A stretch of 42,860 nt of DNA, from the NCBI GenBank assembly GCA_004294385.1, contig REAP01000008.1, forward strand, positions 1 to 42,860. Reading direction: 5' to 3'. Below the pieces are notes generated by a model that ran no database searches, was not told the DNA's origin, and worked only from the letters and a program-made list of their open reading frames with translations. The stretch comes from Oscillatoriales cyanobacterium (GTDB lineage Bacteria; Cyanobacteriota; Cyanobacteriia; Cyanobacteriales; Microcoleaceae). The translations under genes and the position numbers were made by a program. Of this stretch, positions 7,854 through 15,874 are shown piece by piece (positions within the stretch are counted from its first letter, which is position 1; the number at the start of each line of letters is the position of its first letter).

Positions 7854-8865
7854 CTTTTGGGTAAAAAGTTATAACGTAGTTATGTTTGAGAGAAATATCT
7901 TTGCGAGAACTCAGGCGATCGCCATTCACTGCGATACTGCCGTAGGACTTAGGATTAGGTTTGAGAATAGCTTCACGGGCTTTCATTTCTAAATCAGCAA
8001 CATGAAGGGGAAGTCCCGGAATTTGGATATTTGCTTTGGGAGCAGAACCAATTCTGATAATGCCTTTTTCTGGCAGTTGAATTGATAAACCTTCCTCAAT
8101 CTTGTCTGATTCACTATCGCTAACAAACTTGAGTTTTGCCTCCTGTTTGTCGATCGCAGGATAAGCAGGTGCGATGTTCGAGCTACCAAATTGATCGTCA
8201 TAATTTTCTCCTGTATATTCAAAACCAGTACCAGCCCTGAGAGCAGCCATGTAGCTAGGAGATGTCGATCGGCTAAATGCGAAACCGAGCAGCATTCCTA
8301 ATATTGAAAAACCAATGGGGTCTTCAACACCTTTGAAAGCAGGCGGAAATGCTTGAATTTGTCGCAAAATTTCAAAGATTAGCGCGGCTGCTAAACTCGC
8401 TGCAACACTGGCCATTACACTTGTCTGGAAGCGCTGCCGAAAACGCTTTGCATCTCCCGCTTCAATGCTGTGCCAGCGCCAAGTCACGCCCTCAGCAATG
8501 CCTGTAGAAGTGCCGATAAATAGCCAAGAGACAATTCTCAAAATTCGGGTATCAAACCGAATTTGTGGCAATAATACAATTTGGGAAATCCCACCTGAAA
8601 TCAAGCCAGCCAATATCCCTAATCCGGCGGCAATGCTAATCGGAAGTAAGGCAATCCGCCAACACAATTTAGGTCGAGTGGGGCTACTGATGAAGATTTC
8701 AGTAAACACCATTGCAACGGCCAGCGATACGGCAATACAGGGAAAGAGTATCAGTTCTGGAAATTGCTTCAGTAAACCTAAGTCAGTGAGGAATACTTGA
8801 CCGATGTTCCAGCCAATCAAGGCTGATGTTATGCCCGCGAGTATGTACAGGTAGCTTCTCATCAT
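7780..8865 (-). CDS. Multi-TM protein with FHA-like C-terminal domain
   Basis: The first 210 residues contain about six hydrophobic helices with the same Gly/Ala-rich style as the TM block of the gene at 2411-3871 (for example RIVSWLFIGTSTGIAEG here against RVIGWTILGTFLGGGMS there). The last 110 residues form an FHA-like fold: IIRIGSAPKANIQIPGLPLHVADLEMK resembles the GR..., N... and SxxH strands, but the canonical Ser-His pair is not clear. Phosphopeptide binding is thus possible but unproven. It overlaps the following VWA gene by 60-75 nt, which indicates translational coupling and probably a complex. Confidence 0.72.
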   Translation of the reverse strand: MMRSYLYILAGITSALIGWNIGQVFLTDLGLLKQFPELILFPCIAVSLAVAMVFTEIFISSPTRPKLCWRIALLPISIAAGLGILAGLISGGISQIVLLPQIRFDTRILRIVSWLFIGTSTGIAEGVTWRWHSIEAGDAKRFRQRFQTSVMASVAASLAAALIFEILRQIQAFPPAFKGVEDPIGFSILGMLLGFAFSRSTSPSYMAALRAGTGFEYTGENYDDQFGSSNIAPAYPAIDKQEAKLKFVSDSESDKIEEGLSIQLPEKGIIRIGSAPKANIQIPGLPLHVADLEMKAREAILKPNPKSYGSIAVNGDRLSSRKDISLKHNYVITFYPKDEYTANEQKFYRFVYYNRFLDPQA

Positions 8866-8907
8866 AATTCAATCTCGACCTCATTAATTCCTTGATAAAT
8901 CCAGAAT

Positions 8908-11052
8908 TTACAACCTAGATTGGATATCTTGTTTTAAAGCATCAAAAGTTTTCTGCTTATCATTTATATAACCTAGTGGCTGCTTAAATTTCCGATTTTG
9001 GTATAAATGTATGGCTTTTACCAACTTGATTTGCTGGCGATTGTCGTCATTTTTTGCTCCGTAATAATCCAAGTCGCCAACACCCAAAACTTCCCTGAGT
9101 GCTCTGAGAACATCATCCTCAGATTTTTCTGGTTTATTTATGCGGACATCTCTGACAATTTTGTCAATAGAATCAATAGTTATCTGAAATCTTTCTGGTT
9201 TCATTCCTTCTGGGTACTCTTGCTTGTTTTCCGAACTATTAGGATTTAATTCTGGAGGTATTGTGTTTTTTGGCGCTGATTTGTGAGAATTATCCTCTCT
9301 TGTATTGTTTGTATCTACTGGCCCATTAGATTGCTGAGCACTCTTTGAGTCATTTCTAGTAGGTGCTCCTGGTGTATTGGAACTATTTAATGCTCCACGA
9401 GAGCAAAATCCTCCGATAAAGGTCAAGATGAGCAGTATAACTACAAGTGCAAATGGCACGTTTTTACCTCCTATTTCCAACAGTGAATTTAACAAAGATT
9501 CTACTAAACCTACTTGTTTTTTAATTCTCAAGCCATAAACAGGAACATTAGGCTTCCAGCCTTCCTGCTTGAGCCGAGAAAATATCTTTTTGGGAACACA
9601 CCCTAAACTTACCTGATAAAAAAATGCAGCCATTTCTGATTCGTCTAAGCCACTGAAAAGTTCAGCCAATGGCAAATATTTATTATCAGGTGGATAAGAA
9701 CGATTCTGCCAGTAAACTTTTAATTCTTTGATTAGTTGTTTCCACTGAGGGTCATCAGTGATACTGGGTTGAGGGTTTTGCGTTTTGGTGGCGTTTTGCC
9801 AAGTATTAGCCTGCTTACTCATCAAATTCAATTGATGCTTAATATTTGGGCTAACAAATTGATAATAGAGTTTTCTCCAAATTCCAGAGGGTGCACTCAA
9901 AAGCCAGACAGTAGGATTTAAGAGTTCTGGATGCTGGATAATTCGAGGAATTATCAACATAACTCCTTCAAATACTGTTCTCAAAATATACTGTGACTGC
10001 CCCGCATTTTGAGTAAAAAAGTTATTGACTTCAGATTGAAATAACTCCGAGACTTGATAATGATCCTCCTGTTTTCCCCGTTGCTGCATCCAATCCAAAA
10101 ACTCTGGCAATGTCGAGGGAATCACCATCGATCTCAGTGTCAAAAGACGCACCATTTGAGGGCTGTAAATTCCCTGTCTGAGAGCCTGGGAAGACCCTTG
10201 CCCGTTGAAAATTACTTCCCAATCACTATCTTTAACTTGGTTAATTGATGTTTCAATTACTTCCACTTGCTCCGGCTTGACCTTATCCCGGCTAATCAAA
10301 CCTTTGATTGCCGATTTAATCTCGTACTCCCTGGCAATTGGGGCGGTATATTGAGGGGTGCTAGCCATCGCCCTGTGCAACAATTCTTGGGCTTTTTCGC
10401 TAGCGGGCTGAATCACCAAAAAACCTCTGGGTTGCTCCAAAGCTTCTACTTGAAAAGCCCAGGAGACAAGCTGATTGTTTGGTCTGGCTTTTTCCGTCGC
10501 CATTTGATTGACAATCCATGTGGTACACGCCTTCCCAAAGGGAACAATAACTGGAACATCATTAAGCAGTAATTGTTCAAGTTCTGAACCCAGAGGAATT
10601 TGAGGTTGATTGGGAGCAGAAAATTGATTGGGCTGCCCCATAAATTTCGTTTCAAAGGGGTCGAAAACAGGCATCCGTCCCCCTTTACGTTCAGACTCGA
10701 TCCAAGCCAATATCTGCCACAAATTGCCCGCTCCTTCGCAGAGAAAGTAACGATACATGGAAGCGCTACGGCCGCGATCGTCTCCACCTCTGGTGACGAC
10801 AGCAATGACTGACCAATTTTCGGTACCATCACTCAGTTCGCGGCCAATGATTGCAGGATTGTCTCTGGATGCACCTTCAGCAACGGCAAAATCCCTGTTT
10901 CTAATGGCATTCTCAACAGCAATAGGAAGGGGGTCAAGGGTTCTGTTTATATATTGGCCCGTAAATCCCCGCGATACCCATCCGCCGTCGGGGGTTCTTT
11001 CTGCTTGAATGCCGGTGCTAAATTCGTGAATTTGAAGGATTGGTGAGTTCAT
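8908..11052 (-). CDS. Large GTPase-cluster membrane protein, possibly GAP1-like
   Basis: A 714-residue protein encoded 4 nt after the first of three GTPase-like genes. The N-terminal 130 residues (IHEFSTGIQAERTPDGGW, YRYFLC) resemble what I remember of GTPase-associated protein N-terminal domains found beside double-GTPases in bacterial conflict systems; this is a tentative identification. The middle is alpha-helical. One TM helix (about 527-547, VPFALVVILLILTFIGGF) separates a roughly 525-residue cytoplasmic part from an Asn/Ser-rich linker. A C-terminal domain of about 85 residues follows (RFQITIDSIDKIVRDVRI ... YNDKQKTF region), with the look of a small peptidoglycan-binding or helical domain. 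AAGGA lies 8 nt before the ATG. Topology could link the cytosolic GTPases to the envelope. Confidence 0.6.
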   Translation of the reverse strand: MNSPILQIHEFSTGIQAERTPDGGWVSRGFTGQYINRTLDPLPIAVENAIRNRDFAVAEGASRDNPAIIGRELSDGTENWSVIAVVTRGGDDRGRSASMYRYFLCEGAGNLWQILAWIESERKGGRMPVFDPFETKFMGQPNQFSAPNQPQIPLGSELEQLLLNDVPVIVPFGKACTTWIVNQMATEKARPNNQLVSWAFQVEALEQPRGFLVIQPASEKAQELLHRAMASTPQYTAPIAREYEIKSAIKGLISRDKVKPEQVEVIETSINQVKDSDWEVIFNGQGSSQALRQGIYSPQMVRLLTLRSMVIPSTLPEFLDWMQQRGKQEDHYQVSELFQSEVNNFFTQNAGQSQYILRTVFEGVMLIIPRIIQHPELLNPTVWLLSAPSGIWRKLYYQFVSPNIKHQLNLMSKQANTWQNATKTQNPQPSITDDPQWKQLIKELKVYWQNRSYPPDNKYLPLAELFSGLDESEMAAFFYQVSLGCVPKKIFSRLKQEGWKPNVPVYGLRIKKQVGLVESLLNSLLEIGGKNVPFALVVILLILTFIGGFCSRGALNSSNTPGAPTRNDSKSAQQSNGPVDTNNTREDNSHKSAPKNTIPPELNPNSSENKQEYPEGMKPERFQITIDSIDKIVRDVRINKPEKSEDDVLRALREVLGVGDLDYYGAKNDDNRQQIKLVKAIHLYQNRKFKQPLGYINDKQKTFDALKQDIQSRL

Positions 11053-11056
11053 TTTT

Positions 11057-11998
11057 TTAGTCCTTATCTAATTCTTTGTGTCGTTCGCCAGTACAAAGCC
11101 AGTAAATGGGAGCTACTAAACCAAAAGGTCTCCAGCGTTTTGGGTCTTTAATACAAGAACTTGTGCCACCGCGATCGCGCTTTATCCGTACTGAATTTGG
11201 TTCTGGAAATTTATTTCCCAATATCCCGAAAGCAGAAGTAGTAAAGTAATCTACTTGACCACCTCCCGTTTGTTGCCATGCTTGTAATTTCCTAAAAGTT
11301 TGGGGGAAACGAGCTTGGGCTAATTCTCTGGGATTGTGGCGGTTCACCCACAATTCTGACTGTTCGCACTTGGTAATTACAAAGGCAATGCGTCGCTGGC
11401 TGCTGCTAATATCAGTGCGATCCAGGGCGATTAAAAACTTATCAAGACCGTTAGCATATTCAGAATCTTTGCGGTGTGCCGTGCCATCTGCCAGAAACAT
11501 AATCCCATTGGCCAGCAAGCAATCTTCTAGGTAGTCTTGTAACTTCGAGTCGCCTACTTTATGAACCAAGTCAGCAAAAAACTCTCCGGCGTAATCTTTA
11601 CAGCTAATGTTTAATTTGACTAATTGTGGCTTCATCACAGCCTGAACATTTTTTATTGCTGTATTGACATTCTGTAAAAAGCTAAATTGCCCTTTGAGAA
11701 CGATACTTAAAGAGTAATCTTTGACATCTGTAATACTGTCATTCAAATCACTACCTCCCATTTGCAGACCTTGCTCTAATATATTTTGAGCTTGAGCAAC
11801 CAGTTCCTCTGTTTCAGAGTTACCTGATGTCACAGTCTGAACAGCACTGGAAGGATCGGCATTGGGCCAATAGGCTAGGGATGCGATGTAGGCAGTTTTG
11901 CCGGAACTTCGATCGCCAATAATCCGAACTACGCTATTTTGATCTAGGAATTCTAAACTGCTTGAACTTTTTGTTTTATTTTTTAACCAATCCAGCAT
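11057..11998 (-). CDS. Double-GTPase-like P-loop GTPase (first of three)
   Basis: Walker A GDRSSGKT sits at residues 28-35. A G3-like DYAGE at 135-139 replaces the usual DxPGE/DxxG, and TKCE at 209-212 sits at the G4 position where classical GTPases have NKxD. This pattern, together with the large insert between G1 and G3, fits the DO-GTPase (double-GTPase) families and not Ras or Era proteins. Nucleotide preference is therefore uncertain. It is about 40 residues longer than its neighbour and paralogous to it (both end with a CIKDPKRWRPFGLVAPIYWL-like segment). The ATG follows the TAA of the preceding gene with no gap. Cytosolic. Confidence 0.72.
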   Translation of the reverse strand: MLDWLKNKTKSSSSLEFLDQNSVVRIIGDRSSGKTAYIASLAYWPNADPSSAVQTVTSGNSETEELVAQAQNILEQGLQMGGSDLNDSITDVKDYSLSIVLKGQFSFLQNVNTAIKNVQAVMKPQLVKLNISCKDYAGEFFADLVHKVGDSKLQDYLEDCLLANGIMFLADGTAHRKDSEYANGLDKFLIALDRTDISSSQRRIAFVITKCEQSELWVNRHNPRELAQARFPQTFRKLQAWQQTGGGQVDYFTTSAFGILGNKFPEPNSVRIKRDRGGTSSCIKDPKRWRPFGLVAPIYWLCTGERHKELDKD

Positions 11999-12835
11999 TT
12001 ACTTAACCTTTTCCTTGAATTTAGTAGTTTGACTCAGCCAATGTAGAGGTTCAATCAAGTTATAAGGCCGCCAGCGAGGGGCATCTCTCAAAACTGAAGC
12101 TTTGCCAAATTTTCCCCGTTCATCAATGCGATTTGGTCTGGGGTCATTTCGGTTCAATACTCCAAAGGTGGAAATTGCATAAAATCGGAGATTTTTGGAT
12201 GTAATTCGTTCCCGCAAAGTATCTTTTGTTCTGGGGAGATGCAATCTAAATAAATCTGTTTCTGGGTCTAACCTTCCCGGCCAAAGTTCTCCCCTTTCAG
12301 ACTTGCTCATTGCTACCGCCAGCCGGAAATCGTCGGTGCGATCGTGAGAGTCCATTAAGTCTATGAATCTGTTCATCACTTGGTTGTACAAAGCGTCTGC
12401 TGCTCGATCCCATGCTGTTAGGAGAATTAAGCAACCTATTACATCCTTTCTTAAACACTCCTCAATAAACTCTTCGCAGATTGGATCGGACTGATTGGAA
12501 TCTGCTATTTTTTCAAATATCTCTCCTGGATAATCTCTCACGTTGAGCTGAAATGAATCTGGCTTCGTAAACCAAGAATTTTGAATCTCAATACTAAAAG
12601 AATACAGAGGTAAATCATCAACACTTTTGGTCATGCCACCTATTTTATTCGGTTCAAAAGAAGCTCCTTGACAAATAATATTCTCGGCTTTTTCTGCTAT
12701 GTCCTTAGAATCATCCCCCAGAGGTTGAATGTTGAATTTTTTAGAGTTTTTGCTCGCTCGCATTTTGTAAGCTAAAGCTGCTAAGTAAGTCGTCTTTCCT
12801 GAATCTCTCGGCCCAATTATACAAATATTTCCCAT
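11999..12835 (-). CDS. Double-GTPase-like P-loop GTPase (second of three)
   Basis: Walker A GPRDSGKT is at residues 8-15, G3-like DYPGE at 101-105 and SKSE at 177-180 at the G4 position. The C-terminal motif RWRPYNLIEPLHWL matches RWRPFGLVAPIYWL in the next gene, so the two are tandem paralogues and may form a heterodimer, as expected for a double-GTPase. The start is firm: AAAGGAG precedes the ATG by 8 nt. The stop abuts the ATG of the next gene, so expression should be stoichiometrically coupled. Family-based role: switch component of an NTPase conflict or signalling system (inference). Confidence 0.74.
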   Translation of the reverse strand: MGNICIIGPRDSGKTTYLAALAYKMRASKNSKKFNIQPLGDDSKDIAEKAENIICQGASFEPNKIGGMTKSVDDLPLYSFSIEIQNSWFTKPDSFQLNVRDYPGEIFEKIADSNQSDPICEEFIEECLRKDVIGCLILLTAWDRAADALYNQVMNRFIDLMDSHDRTDDFRLAVAMSKSERGELWPGRLDPETDLFRLHLPRTKDTLRERITSKNLRFYAISTFGVLNRNDPRPNRIDERGKFGKASVLRDAPRWRPYNLIEPLHWLSQTTKFKEKVK

Positions 12836-12854
12836 GATGTTTACTCCTTTATTT

Positions 12855-13595
12855 TTATAAAAAGCTGCCTAGATAAATCCAAGGTAATTCCAATAAAGCT
12901 CGATTGTGAATGCTAGTAATAAAACAACGAATTGATAGCCCGGATACACTGCTATTAATTTCGTCAATTTGAGGTTGAATCGGTCTAAAGTACCGTTGAA
13001 ACACATAGGCATTCCGTTGCTGCCAGTTCATCCTGGAACGATGAGGAATATATTCTAGTTGTGATGCTTCTTTGTGAATGTCGCAAAAAAGATCGGCTTT
13101 GTTCAAACAAACTACTAAATGCCGTACTTTCGGACATTGGTAACGAAAGAAATCCACCCATCGATTAAATCGATTACACCATTGCTCCTGAGTAATGAAA
13201 TCTTCGGGGTTGACATCTGGTTTGAGGATTTCTCGATAAGGTGGAACAATTAGTAAAATGCCTTGACTTTGAAGAATTTTTTCTAGAAAAATATTCCATT
13301 CCTTTGGATTTGCTGATTGCCAACTACTTCGCCATATCTCCCCTGGGGTATCCAGCCAATCTAAAGTAATTTGCTTTAGTGTTACTAATTGAACCTGAAT
13401 TTCCAGTTTTCTTTGGTAAATTGCTTGCATTGCATCTGTTGCCTTTGTTCTTCCCAAGCTTTCGTCATATAGATTTCTTTTGAGAGTTTCATAATCATCA
13501 TTAATAACTTTTACATAGTTACTTTGAGGATTAACTAGCTCCAATACCAAAGAAGTTTTACCTGTTTCGCGATCGCCAATATAAATCACCCCCAT
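12855..13595 (-). CDS. Small Ras-like/Era-like GTPase (third of three)
   Basis: This one has textbook GTPase motifs: GDRETGKT at 7-14, LDTPGE at 81-86 and NKAD at 165-168, so GTP specificity is expected. A perfect AGGAGG lies 8 nt before the ATG at 13595. A GTG four codons earlier overlaps that ribosome site and is rejected as start. It is more distant from the other two, which lack NKxD. The gene follows the VirD4-like ATPase gene by 12 nt and precedes the other GTPases by 19 nt, so all are one operon. Confidence 0.78.
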   Translation of the reverse strand: MGVIYIGDRETGKTSLVLELVNPQSNYVKVINDDYETLKRNLYDESLGRTKATDAMQAIYQRKLEIQVQLVTLKQITLDWLDTPGEIWRSSWQSANPKEWNIFLEKILQSQGILLIVPPYREILKPDVNPEDFITQEQWCNRFNRWVDFFRYQCPKVRHLVVCLNKADLFCDIHKEASQLEYIPHRSRMNWQQRNAYVFQRYFRPIQPQIDEINSSVSGLSIRCFITSIHNRALLELPWIYLGSFL

Positions 13596-13607
13596 TCTTA
13601 TCACCTC

Positions 13608-15152
13608 CTACTGTGCTGAATAATCTGTTAAAAAAGGTTTAGTTGTCGGCGTTTGCGAAGCATTCACCCGGACGATCGCACTCAACCCACTTGGTAATGC
13701 AGGCAAAGGTCGATTGCTAATCTCCCGAATCCCCAAAACAGGAACTCGTTCGTAGCCGACATTTTTTCCATTAAAAGGACTGGAGCCAACCGTTCCTCCA
13801 GACACATTCATAGTCACCACCTGCCTTTGATATTCTCCTAAAGGTTTGCTCAGCCAATCCGCTGTTTGGTGACTCACTCCCTGCAAAAAGATTTGCGTCC
13901 GACAGTTGTTAAGTGCTGGCAAAGTTTTCTCAGGAAATTGGTCTATGGATTGGCACATCAAAAACACACCTGCTTTGGCATTGCGGCCAATTGCTGTTAA
14001 CTCTTCATAGTCAATATTTTTTAAGCGAGGAGCTTCATCGCAGATAATATAAGTCGGCATCCAACTATGCTGGGGTTTTTTCATCCGGCGATACATCACA
14101 TTCATCACATAGCTAATCATTACTGCCGCTAAAGAGGAGCCAAATTTGCCATCAGCGAGGGATTGACCGACTACTAAAGTGTGTCTCGAAGTGCCGTTTA
14201 AGGCTTGTAATAAAAAAATGCCGCTTGCGCCGTCGCAAATTTTTCTGACACCTGGATCTTTGAAAGGGCTGAGCTTATTTTGGAGGAAACTAATATCTAA
14301 TCCAAAGCGATCGTCCGGGAGACTCAAGTATGAATAAAGATCGGAACCCCACTGTGCATTTGCTTGAGGCAAATTATTTAATAAACCTTCGACGGCATCT
14401 CTGTCCATGACAAGAGCTGGTAAATCGCTAGGGTCAAGTTTGACTAAATTTTGCCGCCGCGCTTCCACAACAATTCCGAGAATTGCAGTCAACCACATAA
14501 TGTCCCGCTTCCAGAAAGAGGCATTGGGATCTGTGTCGTCAATATTGCCATAGAGAGCTTCTGCGATCGCCCTAATTTCCTTTTCAGTCCCAAATTTTTC
14601 CAATTCCTCCAAAAAATTCCAAACAACTTGATTTTTGGTGGCACTCAAATCCCAGCAAACTAACTTTGACCCCGCACTACGAGCGAAGTTGGCAAGGCGA
14701 TCGCCCAAAAAACCCGCTGCATCAACGCAAACCAAATTGCCTTTTTGCATCAAATTTTCAGCGGATTTCAGCAACAGTTCTGTTTTCCCTGCTCCCGGCG
14801 GGCCGACAACCAAAACGTGCTGGTGCAAAAAATCACTGGGAATCCAAACATCGGTTGTCAATCTAGCTTTGCTATTACTAAAAGTGACATATTTTCCCAA
14901 CCAAAAATCGCCATTTTTACCATCGCCATGCGCTAGGTTTATGACTTCTTTGCTATTGGCTGTTTGGGAATAATCATATAACTCTCGATACCTCGCCCAA
15001 GGTTTTAGGGTCTCTCCAGGCCCAAGAATTAGAAGGTTTTTACTACTGATACTAGCACGGATAGATTTGAAGGTTTGATCAACGATCCACCATAAAAAAT
15101 TCCATATTTGTTGAATTGTTTGTATCAAAAACCAAGTGAAAATTTTCTCCAT
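13608..15152 (-). CDS. VirD4/TraG/HerA-like membrane-anchored ATPase
   Basis: An N-terminal hydrophobic helix (about residues 6-26) anchors a RecA-fold motor. Walker A GPPGAGKT is at 117-124, Walker B YIICDEAPRL near 380, and the following RNAKAGVFLMCQSIDQF matches the TraG/VirD4 C-terminal ATPase core (the AAA_10/TraM-recognition type). In conjugation such proteins couple DNA to a type IV secretion channel. Here no relaxase, VirB4 or pore gene is in the window, and it is embedded beside three GTPases. A hexameric DNA- or protein-translocating ATPase serving a conflict system is more likely (inference). AGGA lies 8 nt before the ATG. Length (514 aa) is short for a conjugative coupling protein, with a minimal all-alpha domain. 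Confidence 0.8.
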   Translation of the reverse strand: MEKIFTWFLIQTIQQIWNFLWWIVDQTFKSIRASISSKNLLILGPGETLKPWARYRELYDYSQTANSKEVINLAHGDGKNGDFWLGKYVTFSNSKARLTTDVWIPSDFLHQHVLVVGPPGAGKTELLLKSAENLMQKGNLVCVDAAGFLGDRLANFARSAGSKLVCWDLSATKNQVVWNFLEELEKFGTEKEIRAIAEALYGNIDDTDPNASFWKRDIMWLTAILGIVVEARRQNLVKLDPSDLPALVMDRDAVEGLLNNLPQANAQWGSDLYSYLSLPDDRFGLDISFLQNKLSPFKDPGVRKICDGASGIFLLQALNGTSRHTLVVGQSLADGKFGSSLAAVMISYVMNVMYRRMKKPQHSWMPTYIICDEAPRLKNIDYEELTAIGRNAKAGVFLMCQSIDQFPEKTLPALNNCRTQIFLQGVSHQTADWLSKPLGEYQRQVVTMNVSGGTVGSSPFNGKNVGYERVPVLGIREISNRPLPALPSGLSAIVRVNASQTPTTKPFLTDYSAQ

Positions 15153-15186
15153 GTTTGTGTTCCTGGATCGAGGTAGTGCGATCGGG

Positions 15187-15516
15187 CTAGAGAGAGGCAG
15201 ATGGTGGTTTTGCAGTTGGAGTGGACTGGGATTTTTGAGGAACGCTTTGTTTTAGGGCTGCAAGTTTTTGTTGATTTGGACTTAGCTGTGTTTGCTGTTG
15301 TTGAGTAGGGGTTTGCGCTTTCAGATCGGCTAACTTTTGCTTGAGTTCGGCGATGTTTGGGCTGCTGGCTGTTTGCTGCCCCTGAGTTGCAGTTTGTTGA
15401 GTTTTGGGTTTACTCTCGCGTTGGCCAACTTCTGGTATTCGTTGCTCTTTATTTTGAGTAATTTGCTCTTCAAAACTCAGATCTTTTGGTTTGGGTTTTT
15501 GTGGGATTTTTTCCAT
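15187..15516 (-). CDS. Small Gln/Pro/Lys-rich low-complexity protein
   Basis: A 109-residue, disordered-looking protein starting MEKIPQKPKPKDLSFEEQIT, with long Gln/Ser/Thr-rich stretches (QTPTQQQQTQLSPNQQKL) and two AELKQKLADLKAQ/NQQKLAALKQ helical repeats. No known domain. AAAGGA lies 9 nt before the ATG at 15516; a longer reading to 15579 has no ribosome site and is rejected. It is the first gene of the minus-strand operon, 34 nt ahead of the VirD4-like ATPase. It could be an adaptor or substrate of that ATPase (inference only). Confidence 0.6.
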   Translation of the reverse strand: MEKIPQKPKPKDLSFEEQITQNKEQRIPEVGQRESKPKTQQTATQGQQTASSPNIAELKQKLADLKAQTPTQQQQTQLSPNQQKLAALKQSVPQKSQSTPTAKPPSASL

Positions 15517-15874
15517 GAATATCATTCCTTTTGTCAAAAGCTGCTGGCTGTTCCTGTGACCTCCGGTACAGGGCATCAAGGGTTAGGGTACGACTTGACT
15601 GCTGCTATACAAATCCTAGACAAGTCTAGACATTTATTTCTTACTTCATTGGGAGCATGGGAGCGGTTATCCCTCGGTAAGCTTTCACGATGAAAGCCCA
15701 GCGCGATAAATTGACTGCTCTAAAACCGTACAGAACTTTACCGCATAAACATAGATTAGCATAACATACTTTCTCAAAAACAACATAGCATAAGTCAGTC
15801 AACTAAAAAGCTTTGTTAACTTAGAGTTATGGTGCTGTCATTCGAGACAGTGCACTGCAACATTTAGGAAAGCT
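15517..15874. promoter_or_regulatory. Divergent intergenic region between GTPase operon and NB-ARC gene
   Basis: 358 bp without a supported gene. It must hold both divergent promoters, but no confident -10/-35 pair could be assigned. At 15616-15629 there is a perfect CTAGAC-AA-GTCTAG palindrome, a candidate operator. The region is AT-rich next to the NB-ARC start, where AGGA lies 5 nt before the ATG. Confidence 0.5.

Noticed and set aside
13596..13604. GTG at 13604 as start of the third GTPase
   Set aside because: It overlaps the AGGAGG ribosome site, which is ideally spaced for the ATG at 13595.
13608..15152. Conjugation coupling gene of an integrative element
   Set aside because: No relaxase, VirB4, pore or integrase gene, nor attachment sites, in 42 kb; context is GTPases.
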